Assembly: GCA_012931725.1 (NCBI GenBank) | Contig: CM022944.1 | Location: forward strand, 60,478,694-60,542,693 | DNA: 64,000 nucleotides | Direction: 5' to 3' | From: Litsea cubeba | Lineage: Eukaryota; Streptophyta; Magnoliopsida; Laurales; Lauraceae | Shown: positions 1 through 11,465 of the stretch, piece by piece | How the letters are laid out: each line of letters begins with the position of its first letter | Numbering within the stretch: the stretch's first letter is position 1 | Notes under the pieces: generated by a model | Told to the model about the DNA's origin: nothing | Seen by the model: the letters and a program-made list of their open reading frames with translations, nothing else | Database searches by the model: none | Made by a program: the position numbers and the translations under genes

Positions 1-1601
1 CTAACGAAATCGAGTTCATGTGCTTTAATTCACTATGGGTGAGATCTTTTTCATGGGTCAACAGCTCTGTGTTTTGGGTGCTCGGGCTTGATTAGTTGGA
101 ACGTGCAGATGCAATAAAGAATCTATGCCATCTAGTGATGGAGTGATCGTCCCCTTAGAATTATCTGATTAATCATAAAAATCTAAGATCTTAGTATATG
201 GATGTTCCATATGGATATTGAACTTGTGGGTCGCTCCCTGGACCAAGGGAATGATATCCGGATGATGATTAAGTCAAGTATATGAAGTTCTAAGGTTGAG
301 ATATAATCGAGAAGGTTGATAGTGCCTTTGATAACCTGACTTGATTATGGATGTTACATAGAGGGGCATTTTGGTCATTTCACTTAGTAGGTCGAAGACG
401 ACTGTCACTTTCTGACTAGCTTAAAATCATATTAAATATTTGTCTCTAGAGTTCAACCATAACTCTTTAGTGGAATGAGTTAAGGTTAAAATGGTCTTAA
501 TGTTGCTATGGGTTTAGCATGGACATTTTGGTCATTTTGGGAGCCAAGGGCAAATATGTCTTTTGGTCCCTCCTCTAGCCACTTTCCTATATTGGCATGG
601 TTTCCTAATTTGTTTAGATGATATGTGGTTGAATTATTTTAGTGGAAAAATAATTTTGAGTTTAAACTCAAATAAGCCTTTGATGGCATACGTGAATTTA
701 ACTCTAGCTAAATTATTGTCTTGTGGGCCATGGTGTGATTAATTATCTTGTGGGCCATGGTGTGATTAATTATCATGTGGGTCGGCCATAATAGGAATTC
801 CTTGTGTGAGGTTTCCAACTTTGAGTAGGTTTCTTTACTTGGAAAGGTTGGACTCATCTTTGGATAAGAATTCCTATAGTAAAGTTTCCTTTTTATTTTA
901 GAAACTAAAAGTTAGTAGGTGTTGCACACCTAAGGTAACTAATTGCTAAGTTTATGGGATGTTCCTTTTTATTTTCCTTTTCTAATTTGAGAGAACTTAG
1001 AAGGAAATAAATCTTAGCATTGTATTTCCTTTTGGGGCGTCCAAGAGGATTAGTAGGAAAAGGTTTAAGGGAAAGAAATCCCTAGGTTTGCAATAAAATA
1101 AAATAAAATAAAGGGATATATATTCCCTTGGCCGTCCACACCCAAGATAACACACGCCCAGGCTTCTTCTTCTTCTTCCTTGAAGTGAGCATTAAGTCTG
1201 GTTTTTTCCATACATCATAGTTCAGAAAAAACCCTTTAAGAAATCCATATTTAGATCCCACAATCTTAGCCAATCAGATTTGGAAGTGGAATAGAGGAGA
1301 AGACTGAATACATAGCTGCTGCAGAAAATTACAGTAACTTGTTTTGCTGATTGCAGATCTGATATCAGGCCTCTTAGATCTTTAATCTCAGATATTTGAA
1401 GTCTTCATATCATCAAGGTAATAGTCTTCTTATATCTCCTTTGATTATACAATTGTTGATCATGAAACCATGGAGTTTTTAGGCGATTTATATGGCTGAT
1501 CTGCGCTGCCCAGATCCTTTTTTTTTAATCTGTTTTGTTACAAATCAGCCATGGACGTCTCTTGAGATGAGATATTCTGATCTGTATTGCATGTTCTTTC
1601 A
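1..1601 (+). mobile_element. Copia LTR (family E), 5' part outside window
   Basis: This is the plus-strand counterpart of the minus-strand LTR at 20000-21967. Shared blocks include the stretch around 20-130 (reverse complement of about 21370-21480) and the 3' part near 1360-1500 (reverse complement of about 20100-20240). It ends in TTTCA at 1601, as the E LTR does before its primer-binding site. No TGGTATCAGAGC follows, so this is a 3' LTR or a solo LTR, not a 5' LTR. A 30-bp tandem duplication lies at about 711-770. Minus-strand frames across 1082-1273 are not supported as genes. Confidence 0.85.
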
Positions 1602-4600
1602 GTTACAACTTTTGAAATACAAGTAGAAAAATTGTTTTGGTGGATATTGGGGATTGATATATGTAAAAATGATTTTCATCTTGCACTTGCTTATTTAGGT
1701 TTCCTTTAAATAAAAATCAATTTTCTTGGGGTATTGTGCAATTGACTACATATGGTAAGAGCTCAATTAATTGATAAGAAATTTTATAGTTACATATTGT
1801 GATCGATTAATTTGAGTAAAGCATGTTGAATTTTATGTCATTTGTGATAATTTGCCCCTATGTTCCCCATTTCTTGTTTTCCATGAACTTACAAGTTATA
1901 TCTTTTGGTATGGAAAATATGGGTTCAATTTGTATGAGTGTCTATTGTTATATTTAGGATACAAATTGAAAATTTGATATTAGTTCACTTTATGTTTTCA
2001 AAATCACTTGACCATCATTTTATTAATGTTTCATTGTTGGATTTTGAATGTTGGAGTGAATTAAAGATTTTTGGAAAATGTTATAAGCTTTATTAGTTTT
2101 ATTTATTGAAGCATTTTCCTTGACTTTATTTCCTTGTGCTTATGATTATATCATTTAGAAGGAAATACATTTTACAAGCAATTTGCATGTTTGCTCAACT
2201 AAGTTACATTCTTTCATATGCAAATTGATTTTGATGTTTTTGTCTTACATTGTGTGGATGGGTATGGTGTCATGGATTTGCATGGTGTGCCTAACTTTGT
2301 ATATCTTTTCATGAATACAAATTGATGATTGTTTATGTACTTTATAGTAAAATCTTTTGTTTCATGATCATTTGAGCTTCTTAAGTACATATGTGATGTT
2401 GTGTGCTAAGTTCATTTGGTATGATCCTCATATCCATTTTCCATTGCATTATAAATTTAGTACATTTGCAAGGGTAAAGAGTTTATTTTGTTGATGATAT
2501 CACCCTCTATATGCAAATGATAAATTGTTCTATGTATGGTTGTACGTGTTGTTTTCATTTGTTGACTCCATACTAGAACTCTGAAATCCATCCTTGTGCT
2601 TGATAGTCTTTATTTAAGGTGGATGGTTATGTTATTGATCCATGTATACGATTTCTTTTTTATACATGTTTCAATTTTCATAAATGTGTTTTTGCTCATT
2701 TGAATCTATTCAAATCCATCCCTTGCACATTATGGTCATAACTATTATTTGATGGATGTTATATTTGTTGAGTTCATATGTTTTACACCTTGGAAATTGC
2801 ACACACCACCCAATCTTATTTTTAAGTAATTTCTTATATTCATCATTATGCTTTCTAGTTATATTTTTATAAGTAATGAATATTCATGATGCTTAGTGAA
2901 TTTTGTGTTTGTCACATCCGTGTTCTATTCATGGTTTCCTATTTGTTTGGTATATCTTAAAAAAAATGTGACAAATCTTGTGAACATTGAATTGAATTTC
3001 ACTTTAGCATCATATCTCTCATGTTTGCCTCCTCTAATACATAATTATGGTTGTTTTCTTGAAGAGGTTGGCTTCATGATAATCGATCTTCATTTCATAA
3101 TCCATGCTTTTTATAGTCATACTTTATGAAATGATGATAATTCACATAGCATATGATTTTCAAGAGTTAAACATGCTTATGCTATGATTAATACTACTAT
3201 TCTCATGGATTTCTCTGTTTTGGAATATATCTATTAGTCACATGATTTCAAAACCAGTTCAGAGTTTTTGCAGTTTAAAAATAATAATATTAATAAAATA
3301 TTTTACAATCCATGATTTTAATATGATTGGTTGTATCCTTAACATGTTCATCATTCTAGAATTGATTTAATGCTTTGGATACTCCACCTTGATTCATTCC
3401 AAGTTGCACTCATATTGGTATATCTATTTGAATCATTCGAACATTAATGTTTAAGGTAGGATGGCTAGGAGAGTGGGAGGAGACCCCTCACGTGTTGGGT
3501 TCGCCAGGCATAAATCCTTAGAGGGTAGCTATGGGACAGACCTGTAATTCTGTGTGATCATGTAAAACACTGCTCTAATGCTTCTATCCTCACCACTCGA
3601 AGCATGATTCATATACTTGGTTGAATCTCAAGTTGTTGTCCTCCAATACATGTAAATCTCTTTCAATCTTTTCTATGTTTTGGAATCAACAATTCATTTA
3701 TTTCAAAAGAATTTATTTTTAACTTTACTAAAAACCCACATTGACCATTCTTGTGCTCTTCATTGGTATATTAGTTTGATAGTCAAATTGTGTGGAAATT
3801 CATTTTGCATATGTTCTTGATAGGTATATATTTTGAAATGTAATTTTGAATGAGAGATGTGATGAACTAAAAATCTTTTTCAATTGATGTTCCATCTCAT
3901 ATTTTTCAAATTAGTTGCTTTGTCATTTTGAAAATAAATATGATTTGAAAAGTGAATTTTCCATGGATTTTAAGTTTTTACTTCAATGGAAAATTATGCA
4001 ATTGATTTTCATTTTGGGCTTTGTGAAGTTACATGCTTTTAAAATGATATTTTCAATTGGTACTCATCTATTCATCATCATGTCTTTCCATGATTAGCAA
4101 CATCTTGAGAAATTTGATCAATGTGAGCTTTAATAGTTATATTTGAGAACTCCTTACATGATCTTCATGCATTACAAAGGTATATTCATTGTCATCATAT
4201 TGACAAAAGAAGAGAATGATGTTGAGGGGGAGTGTAGACATCTCTAAGATGATCAAATGTGAGTTTATATTTGAGGATCATGGAGATAGATAGGATAAAT
4301 ATTTGTTTTTTAAGTATTTTGAAAACAAAACAATTTTTACTTGAGAATGCATTAACTTTTATAGGTACATCTTTATGTATTTCTCATATTGCCTCATCCA
4401 TGAGCTTTTAGTTCTGATATTTTTCTAAGATATGGATGTTTTTACTTTTGATCATCACTATGCCTTGTAATGTGATATTTTTTTTGTGATGATTTTTCAA
4501 GTCATATGCTCTTCTATTTGTAAATTTCCTAACTTGATGACTTGTTTGGAATGCAATGTACCCAATTCATCATTTTGGATTATAATCGCTTAGTTTGATG

Positions 4601-5558
4601 ATTGAATACTTTTGGTGATTGCATTCTTTCTCAAAACATTCATTATGCCTTTGTAAGTTAAATTTCTCTAAAGATTGACTGTTATGGTTTTGGATTTTAT
4701 TTGGTATCATAATGCTTGTTCCTATTATATGCTTAAAAATGGATTGATTTTCTTCTGGAACTTCATGCATTTCTCATAATCATTGTCTATGTTTTATAGT
4801 TATATCATTTTGGTAAACTAATGATTATGCAGGTTCATCACTTCCCATAAGTGGTGAAAATGGTCAATCAAATAATATTTCATATGATCTTTATTGAGTC
4901 CTTACTCTTCAATTTGTTTGTATCATTTGAAGGACTTAGAGAATCCTTAAATGGATTCATGGAATTGACATGGACTTACTTAGTTGTTTTATATAGTTCA
5001 ATTCCAAATTAGCATGATTACATCACTTTATAGTCAAATCCTTTGGTATCATGCTTGCTAACCTCCCCTCCATGCTTATAGGTAAATCATTTTATGTACT
5101 TGATATCATAATATTCTAAATATTGATATCTCACACTTCTCCTTATCTCTTTATAGTACTCCATATACTTCATCGGTACATCTCTTTGTCAATTTGTGAC
5201 AAAAGGGGGGAGAATAATAAATAGATTGAATCCTGAAAAATGGAGAGATTAAACAAAGGGGGAGAGTGTAGAACAAAGGGTGAGAACACACTCTATCTAT
5301 GATATTTTGTGACTAACAATTAAGGGGGAGTAGCAATCCCACCATAGAATGTGTGTTTCAATGTTCTTATGCAGGTGTATCTTTAAGAAACAAAGCACAT
5401 TCTCAGGGGGAGAGTCTAGAGTCATGAGTCTTTGTATTGTAATTGTTGTATCTTTTGTAAAGATCATGTACTCTTGTAATATAGGTTGAATTTGAGTCCA
5501 TTTGTTGTAATTCAATCTAGAATAGGTGTTTTGCCATGAAATTGACAAAGGGGGAGAT
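1602..5558 (+). other. Non-coding interior of element A with serial hairpins
   Basis: Nearly 4 kb of AT-rich DNA with no credible gene; short frames at 2896-3129, 3915-4097 and 4570-4770 have no recognisable domain. Perfect short inverted repeats follow one another, for example 1877-1884/1910-1917, 1924-1935/1959-1970 (12 bp), 2073-2080/2112-2119, 2128-2135/2159-2166, 2179-2188/2218-2227 (10 bp), 2334-2342/2383-2391, 2641-2648/2661-2668 and 2836-2843/2876-2883. Many loops contain a TTATAT or AGTTATAT core. A more GC-rich stretch at about 3455-3600 looks foreign to this pattern. Confidence 0.65.
4221..5558 (+). repeat. Repeated polypurine tracts before the 3' LTR of element A
   Basis: G-rich purine tracts recur at about 4224-4232, 5201-5213, 5254-5266, 5321-5330 and 5405-5414. 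The last one (about 5545-5558) abuts the LTR and is the presumptive primer for plus-strand DNA synthesis. Multiplied polypurine tracts near the 3' LTR are reported for Sireviruses; only the last is placed as expected for priming. Confidence 0.6.
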
Positions 5559-6594
5559 TGTTAGTGCCACATTCCAATGAGCACTTGTTTTGTATTGTCA
5601 ATTTTGTGTCAAAGAGTCCAAGACCTTGCCTCTTAAAGTTTCACATGGAAGATCAAGTTTGACGGCAGAAGATCAAGTCTTGGAAGGCCCGGATTCATCG
5701 AGGAAGAACTCCATGTGTGTGCCAAACTTTTCAGATAAATGGGTCTCCAAACCAATTTAAGACTCAAACTGGCCTTAGAGGTCAGCTAACCGCCATGTTT
5801 CGCAGTCACCTCACGGTTCCTTTTCCAGAGAGCAAACTCCACATCTAATATGGAGTTTGGTCACCTAGCGGTCACCTCACGGCTAACCGCCAGGCAGCCG
5901 AAAGCCACGGTTTGTTTCCAGAATGCTACATATTTCTGGAAGTGCTTTCGGTCACCTCAGCGGTCACCTCATGGCTAACCGCCAAGGCCATTGATGGCTA
6001 ACCGTGAGCTGACCGAATTAGAAAAAGTGACCGTTGCCTCAGTTAAATTGAAAAGGGGCTAGCCAAGATGCTAAGGGGGCTAGCCGCCAAAAGCCGTTAA
6101 AGAGCCATTTGAGGGTTGTTTATAAATAGAAAATGTCCCAAATCATCAAATATTTCTCCAAGATCATGAGAGCTCATGTCCTAACCATGGTGCATCATAT
6201 TAGACCTCTCATAGATCATTCGACACACACTTTGAGCTTGTATTGGCAAATCTAAGAGCTTCATTAGCTTAAGGAAAGTGTGATGTGTGGAAACAATATT
6301 ACCTAGGGAAGAACTTGAGCCTTCATAGTTTCAAATCCATATCCCTAGACCAAAGACCTCTTCCCATGATTGAGCACAACATTGGAGCATCATCATCAAT
6401 ATCAAGGAAGCATTGCAAGAGGCATCAAAGCTTGGAGCTACGGTAACAAGCTTCGAAGAGCATCCTTCGGACTTCGTCAAAGAGGCAAGTGGCAACCTCC
6501 AGACTTTTTTCTTCCCCCTCACTTCATCCAATTCAGAGCATTGTAAGAGTGGTTTATTTCTTTGTGATTTAACCACTATATAAATTGTGGAGGG
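5559..6594 (+). mobile_element. 3' LTR of element A, left part
   Basis: Starts TGTTAGTGCC directly after the polypurine tract. It contains a GC-rich block at about 5780-6090 in which CGGTCACCTCACGGCTAACC-like units recur (near 5806, 5869 and 5950). A TATA-like TATAAATAG follows at about 6120, then an R-like region. The right part resumes at 10452 after the inserted solo LTR. Confidence 0.7.
6115..6130 (+). promoter_or_regulatory. TATA-like box in element A LTR
   Basis: TTTATAAATAG lies a short way downstream of the GC-rich palindromic block and is the only good TATA candidate in this LTR. Promoter role is inferred from position. Confidence 0.5.
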
Positions 6595-9500
6595 TGTCAC
6601 GCCCCGAAACCGGGCCCTGCAGTGATCCGACCTCGGGGTGCGAAATTTTGGGATAATTTGAAACTTTTTGTTGTATTTCCCAAGATCCGCGTGAATGAGG
6701 ATAAACAAATTCCATCACGATCAGAGTATATTTTCGCGGAAGCTACACATGGTGTTACGACTCGGAATCCGTGGCCATCGGGTTCCGTGTCGCACGCAAC
6801 CAATATCACAAAGCCATCACATAAGCAGGCTGGTACAAATCATAAATCACAACACACTGAGCTGGTAGTAACAAACTATTATTTCCCACATATTCAAGTT
6901 ACAATTAACAGATGTCTTAATTACAAACCCAAAGAAAAAGGCTAACATAGCCATACAAAAATATCCAACTAGACAGAATACTACCCTCAATATTAGATAC
7001 GAACTCCGGTGCCATACTTGACATCTAAATGATATCAACGGGCAGCCTCTCACGTCAGACCGGCGGTCCCACCGCCTCCTCCGATCAAACACCTAAAAAC
7101 AGAGAGAGAAGAAACTGGCACCAAACAAAAAGGGTCAGACACGACGGTCTGGCAAGCAAATAAACAAGTAATATGAACAAAAGGAACATACATAAAACCA
7201 GACGAAATCATCGTAAAACCGAATAAAGAGTCTAACCAATAATAACAATAAATCACGATAAAACGATCGAAAGACCGAACATAAATATCAAAGCAATAAA
7301 AGGACAATCTCAGAAGTACGAATGCCTCGAAAGATAGTAGCCCGCATAAAGCATTTAATGGTTGGAAATACCTTTCAAATCCTAAATAAAGGCAATAATA
7401 TGATAAATGGTCGACATCGTAAACATTAACCAAATCAAAGCATAAAGAGTATAACCCACACGAATCATAAAATAAAGTAATATGCAGATAAAACCTTGGC
7501 GACCACACATAGCTAAATTCTCCTATTACCGAAGTAACAAGAGCAGACAGAAACGTAGCCACTGAACGTGGTACTAGAAATAGGATCAGAACCGTAGCCA
7601 TACAAATGGGACCGGCAGATCAAAAATCCGAACCGTAGCCATACAAATGGGACCGGCAGATAAAACCGTTGCCATGGTCGGTACAGACAGAATCCAAGCT
7701 GCAGCTGGCGGACAAATTAAAGATCCCAAGCCGGGTGATCAGCCCGACAAGGTGACCTAAGCCTAGTGGTACCTTTAGTTTTCAAAACTCAAACCGATAC
7801 AAATCTAACACAATACTAATCCCTTTGGCTCAGGGGCTCACACCACATAGCTCTGGCCCCGTCTTGCCTCGGGGTTTTATTTTCGAAATCATAGCCTCTT
7901 TGGCTCATGGGCTCGCACCACATAGCTCTGGCCCCGTCTTGCCTCGAGGTTTTTATTTTCAAATACTAGTCTTATCAAAACAATAGTCTCATCGAAGAAA
8001 TCCCGAATGTGACAAACATACTCCAATCTCTTTTCAAATCGAATCGGAGAAAACATACGAATATCCATGATAAACCGTTCAAATACACATCAAAGTGATT
8101 TGTATAAAATCATACGATCAATCCTTTCGAACATGGGAAGACACATGATTTTATAGCAAACCACCGATGATATTCAAATTAGTTTACCCAAGAATACAAA
8201 TACAAATACAAACACAAATACATGTTCTGACTTGAAATGGAATGGATAGTGGAGAATGACTTAATGCCTTGCCAAGGAACCATCTCAATGCAAATTTAAC
8301 CTTTAAACATTAATTAATAAAAAGTGCATTTGATGCCAATGAAAATCCATAATATTTAAATGATAAAGTGCGCATTAAGACTCGAACGGTTCCCGGGTAA
8401 TTTCTCATACACTCATTCTCACATCATTCCCATTTCACAAATTTCCAAGTAATACAAGTAGTCCAAAATCTCTTTAAAACAGGCCCATAGCTGGCCTTAA
8501 TCCGAGTCCAAAATAATCCTTAATAACAATCCAAAAACCAACCTTAACCAAGCCCACAAAACAAGTTTTTAAACGGTCCAAAACTAATCCTTGAAGGGTC
8601 AAAGGAACAAGTTTTAAAACAAGCCCAAACTAAACCTTTAATGGCCCACAAAATGAGTTATAAAGCAACCCAAAACTGACCATGAAACAGGCCCACCAAC
8701 AGGTTTTAAAACAGCCCCAAAACCAAACTTGAATGGCCCACAAACATACTTTAAAACAGCCCCAAAACTGAACCTTTAATGGTCCAAGAATCAAGTTTTA
8801 AAACAAATCCAAACTAACTATGAAACAGGCCCACCAACAAGTTTTTAAAACAACCCTAAAACCAAACTTGAACAGGCCCATAGAATGACCCAACATCAGG
8901 TCTTGATATGGCCCAAAAACTGTCTTGCATCAGGCCCAAAAGTTATCCCAAAAGTCCCTCAAACCAGGCCCTAAAAAGGGCCCAAAAGTTCCTCAAACCA
9001 GGCCCTGAAAAAGGGCCCAGAGCGGACCCCTTCCAGAACCTGGGTCGCTCGAGCGGCCCACTGGGTCGCTCGAGCGGACCCAGTTCTGGCTGGGTCCGAA
9101 TGAGTGCAGAATTGCACTCTTTGCTTCCTTTTTTTTTTTTTTTTGATTTTTCTTTCCATCCCTCCTCTTCCATACATATTCCACAAATCTAAGGGCCTCT
9201 CTTAACTCCACAAATCATCAAATCATCAACCTTAATCCATCCAATTTAATCCAAACACCATACTTTGAAATCAAAGTTTTCTTCCTTGGCCTTAAATCCA
9301 AACACTTAACATAAAAACTAACTTTCAAAATGGTCAAAATGAAAACAACTTTCAATACATTGTAAAACAATAACATAAGAGGAAATCAAGCAAGACATTA
9401 ATCCATTTGTCCAAAACAAATCTATAAAGCATAAAAAGATTAAAGCTTAGCATGAAACAACATAGTATGAAACAAAATACATGAATCTATCATATTAATT

Positions 9501-10451
9501 TGAAATTCACTTGCCTCTAGTCAAGATAGGAGTAAAATTACTCTTCAAACAAGGTTTTAGTGCCTCAAGCTCCAAGATCACAAAATCCCCAAAATAGCTC
9601 AAGAGAAGCCCTAGGAAACAACCATTTTCCAAACTCCATGAAAACCCATTGCATAAAAGATGAAAACACTCAAAATGAAGAGGAGAACCAAGATCTAAAG
9701 TTTGGAAAGCCATTGCAAACCTTTAGGTGATCCAAACAAGAAGAAGGGCTTAGATGAGAGCCTTGCTCTAGCTCAAAAATCTTGAAAAGGATATCTTTGG
9801 GATGCTTGAGAGATGAGGAAGAAGAAGGTAAGATCAAACCTTCCCTTAGCACACAAGAAGGAAGCTTGCAAAAAGGAGAGAGATGGCTGGAAAGGGGAAA
9901 GAAGGAGCCCTCTCCCTCAGCCCAAGTTGCTGGAAACGAAAATGCATGTTCCCCTTCTTATAAGATGGGTTTGTGGGCCCCGATTTTCACAAGGCTGAAA
10001 CTCACATTTGCGGGCCCCGAACGAAAACGACGAAGAAGACAAAAACGATCAGCGAAATTTCTAGTTTCCGAAAAGTATATTTTCCCCAATTTCTGAAATT
10101 TTCGAAATTCATGGACAGATTTAGTGTGAAAGGTCAGTTTTGCCCTTTTTCTCGAAAAACGCATTTTCTGATCATCAAATCAAAATGGTCGAAACATGAA
10201 AGTTGTTAAACTTCATAAAATAAGTCAAAATACACCAAATCCAGAATTTTTAGAAATGAAAAGTAATTTCTCATAAAAATACAAATCATAGGGACCGGGT
10301 CAAACTAAAGTCAACGGTCTCAAAATCTCCAAGGTTATGGAAAAGTCTAGTCACACTCAAAAACAAGGTCAAACTAAATCAAATCTCGCTTAAAAAGCCA
10401 AACCACGATTAAATCAATACTAAACAAAAGAACTGGGGTCGGGATCTTACA
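6595..10451 (-). mobile_element. Solo LTR of gypsy family C
   Basis: A 3857-bp LTR bounded on the plus strand by TGTCACGCCC and GGGATCTTACA, with perfect 5-bp duplications GAGGG at 6590-6594 and 10452-10456. It aligns by eye end to end with the two LTRs of element C (47216-50999 and 53095-56971), with many substitutions. Minus orientation is inferred from full-length C. It carries the CGCTCGAGCG palindromes (about 9045-9085) and TATAAG on the minus strand near 9957. No interior is left, so LTR-LTR recombination is the likely origin. Short frames over 6331-10209 are LTR shadows. Confidence 0.92.
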
Positions 10452-11052
10452 GAGGGGAATAGATCTTTGTGATCAAACCTCAGAACAACAAGGGGGAGTA
10501 GATCTTTGTGATCGAACCTCTATAACAAAATTAATATAGAATCAGCACTAGTGTAGTTTGATTCTTCATAGTGGAACCAGGGGACTCTGTGGCCCTTGAG
10601 AGTTGATGTAAGTCTGTGAAATGGACCACTACAAATCCCTTGTGTCAATTTCTCTATCTCTATCTCTTGTGTATGATTTACATATCTATATGTTGTGGAG
10701 ATTGATATAAATGATATTTCATCTTTGAGTTTAAATTGACACATTTGTTCTTGTGCGAAAACAAAATTGATCATATTGGTAAATCATGTCTTATTTAGCA
10801 CACACTCTTTTAACTTATATTCAATTGAGCACATTGATATAAATCACTAGTGAATTTGTGAAGAGTGTTTTACACACATATGTGCTTATTAACTTAAAAC
10901 TAATTGTCATATCTTTGATTGATTAAGCACTCTCACATTGAACACATATTCCTTATAAGTTATATTCTTTTTTGTGTTCATTGTGTTCTTTGTCCTAATT
11001 GGGATTAAAATTTGGAGTAAGCTGTTTTAATTGGGAAAATAATATATTACTT
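10452..11052 (+). mobile_element. 3' LTR of element A, right part (truncated)
   Basis: Continuation of the LTR interrupted at 6594. It opens with a direct repeat (TAGATCTTTGTGATC at about 10461 and 10502) and continues as AT-rich R/U5-like sequence. It stops at about 11052 without a normal CA end, where sequence matching B-type gag on the opposite strand begins. Confidence 0.6.
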
Positions 11053-11367
11053 AGAGTCTACATAATTTATTACTTCTTCTTTCTCTCTAAGTTCATCTTT
11101 TGAAAAAACTAATACTTCGTTTAACTTTTTAGATTCTTCTTTTATTTTTTCATTTTTCTTGACAAGCTTTCAGTACAATGTATGCAATTCATCATAAGCT
11201 TGTTCAATATCATTTTCATTTTCATCATTTTCTTCTTCTTTTGATTCAAATTGAGATTCATTAAGTTCAAAGTTTGAATCTCCAGTTGTGGGAAGGAGGG
11301 GTCTAGAAGAATTTATCAAAGAATCTGCACAATCTAATATAGTGGAATCAATTCTAATGATTTTCAT
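11053..11367 (-). pseudogene. Truncated gag start of Sirevirus-like element
   Basis: The minus-strand frame begins at 11367 with MKIIRIDST and matches the start of the B1 gag at 42557 (MKIIRMDST, then the shared SRPLL and GDSN motifs and an acidic stretch). An in-frame TGA near 11170 stands where B1 has a leucine TTA codon. Similarity continues past it until element A interrupts at about 11052. The coiled-coil and zinc-knuckle parts are missing. It lies directly downstream of a primer-binding site and LTR (11451-13200), as expected for gag. Confidence 0.8.
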
Positions 11368-11450
11368 AAAGCACACCACTAGGGTTCTAACTCTAGGTTT
11401 TTACACCTAATCAAGAGTTCCACAACACTTGATCCTAATATCGAGCACAA

Positions 11451-11463
11451 GGCTCTTATACCA
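11451..11463 (-). other. Degenerate primer-binding site
   Basis: Reads TGGTATAAGAGCC on the minus strand, one mismatch from the initiator tRNA-Met complement TGGTATCAGAGCC seen at 21978-21990. It lies 2 bases beyond the CA end of the adjoining LTR. Confidence 0.8.
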
Positions 11464-11465
11464 AT

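Larger units (their letters stand above)
1602..11052 (+). mobile_element. Sirevirus-like LTR retrotransposon remnant, element A (interior + 3' LTR)
   Basis: Plus-strand remnant made of non-coding interior (1602-5558), a terminal polypurine tract, and a 3' LTR starting TGTTAGTGCC at 5559. The LTR is split by a solo gypsy LTR (6595-10451) and lost at about 11052, where a minus-strand gag fragment of another element begins. No gag or pol frame is present. The interior resembles that of element B1: for example the CCATCC...GGATGG block at about 2590-2630 matches 44838-44876. The Sirevirus-like (copia) label rests on the repeated GGGGGAG tracts before the LTR, the coiled-coil gag of the related B1, and the primer site. 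Confidence 0.7.

Noticed and set aside
7050..7601. 183-codon minus-strand frame in the solo LTR
   Set aside because: Within an LTR, no recognised domain, and shorter or broken in the other C LTRs (47974-48348, 53784-54227).
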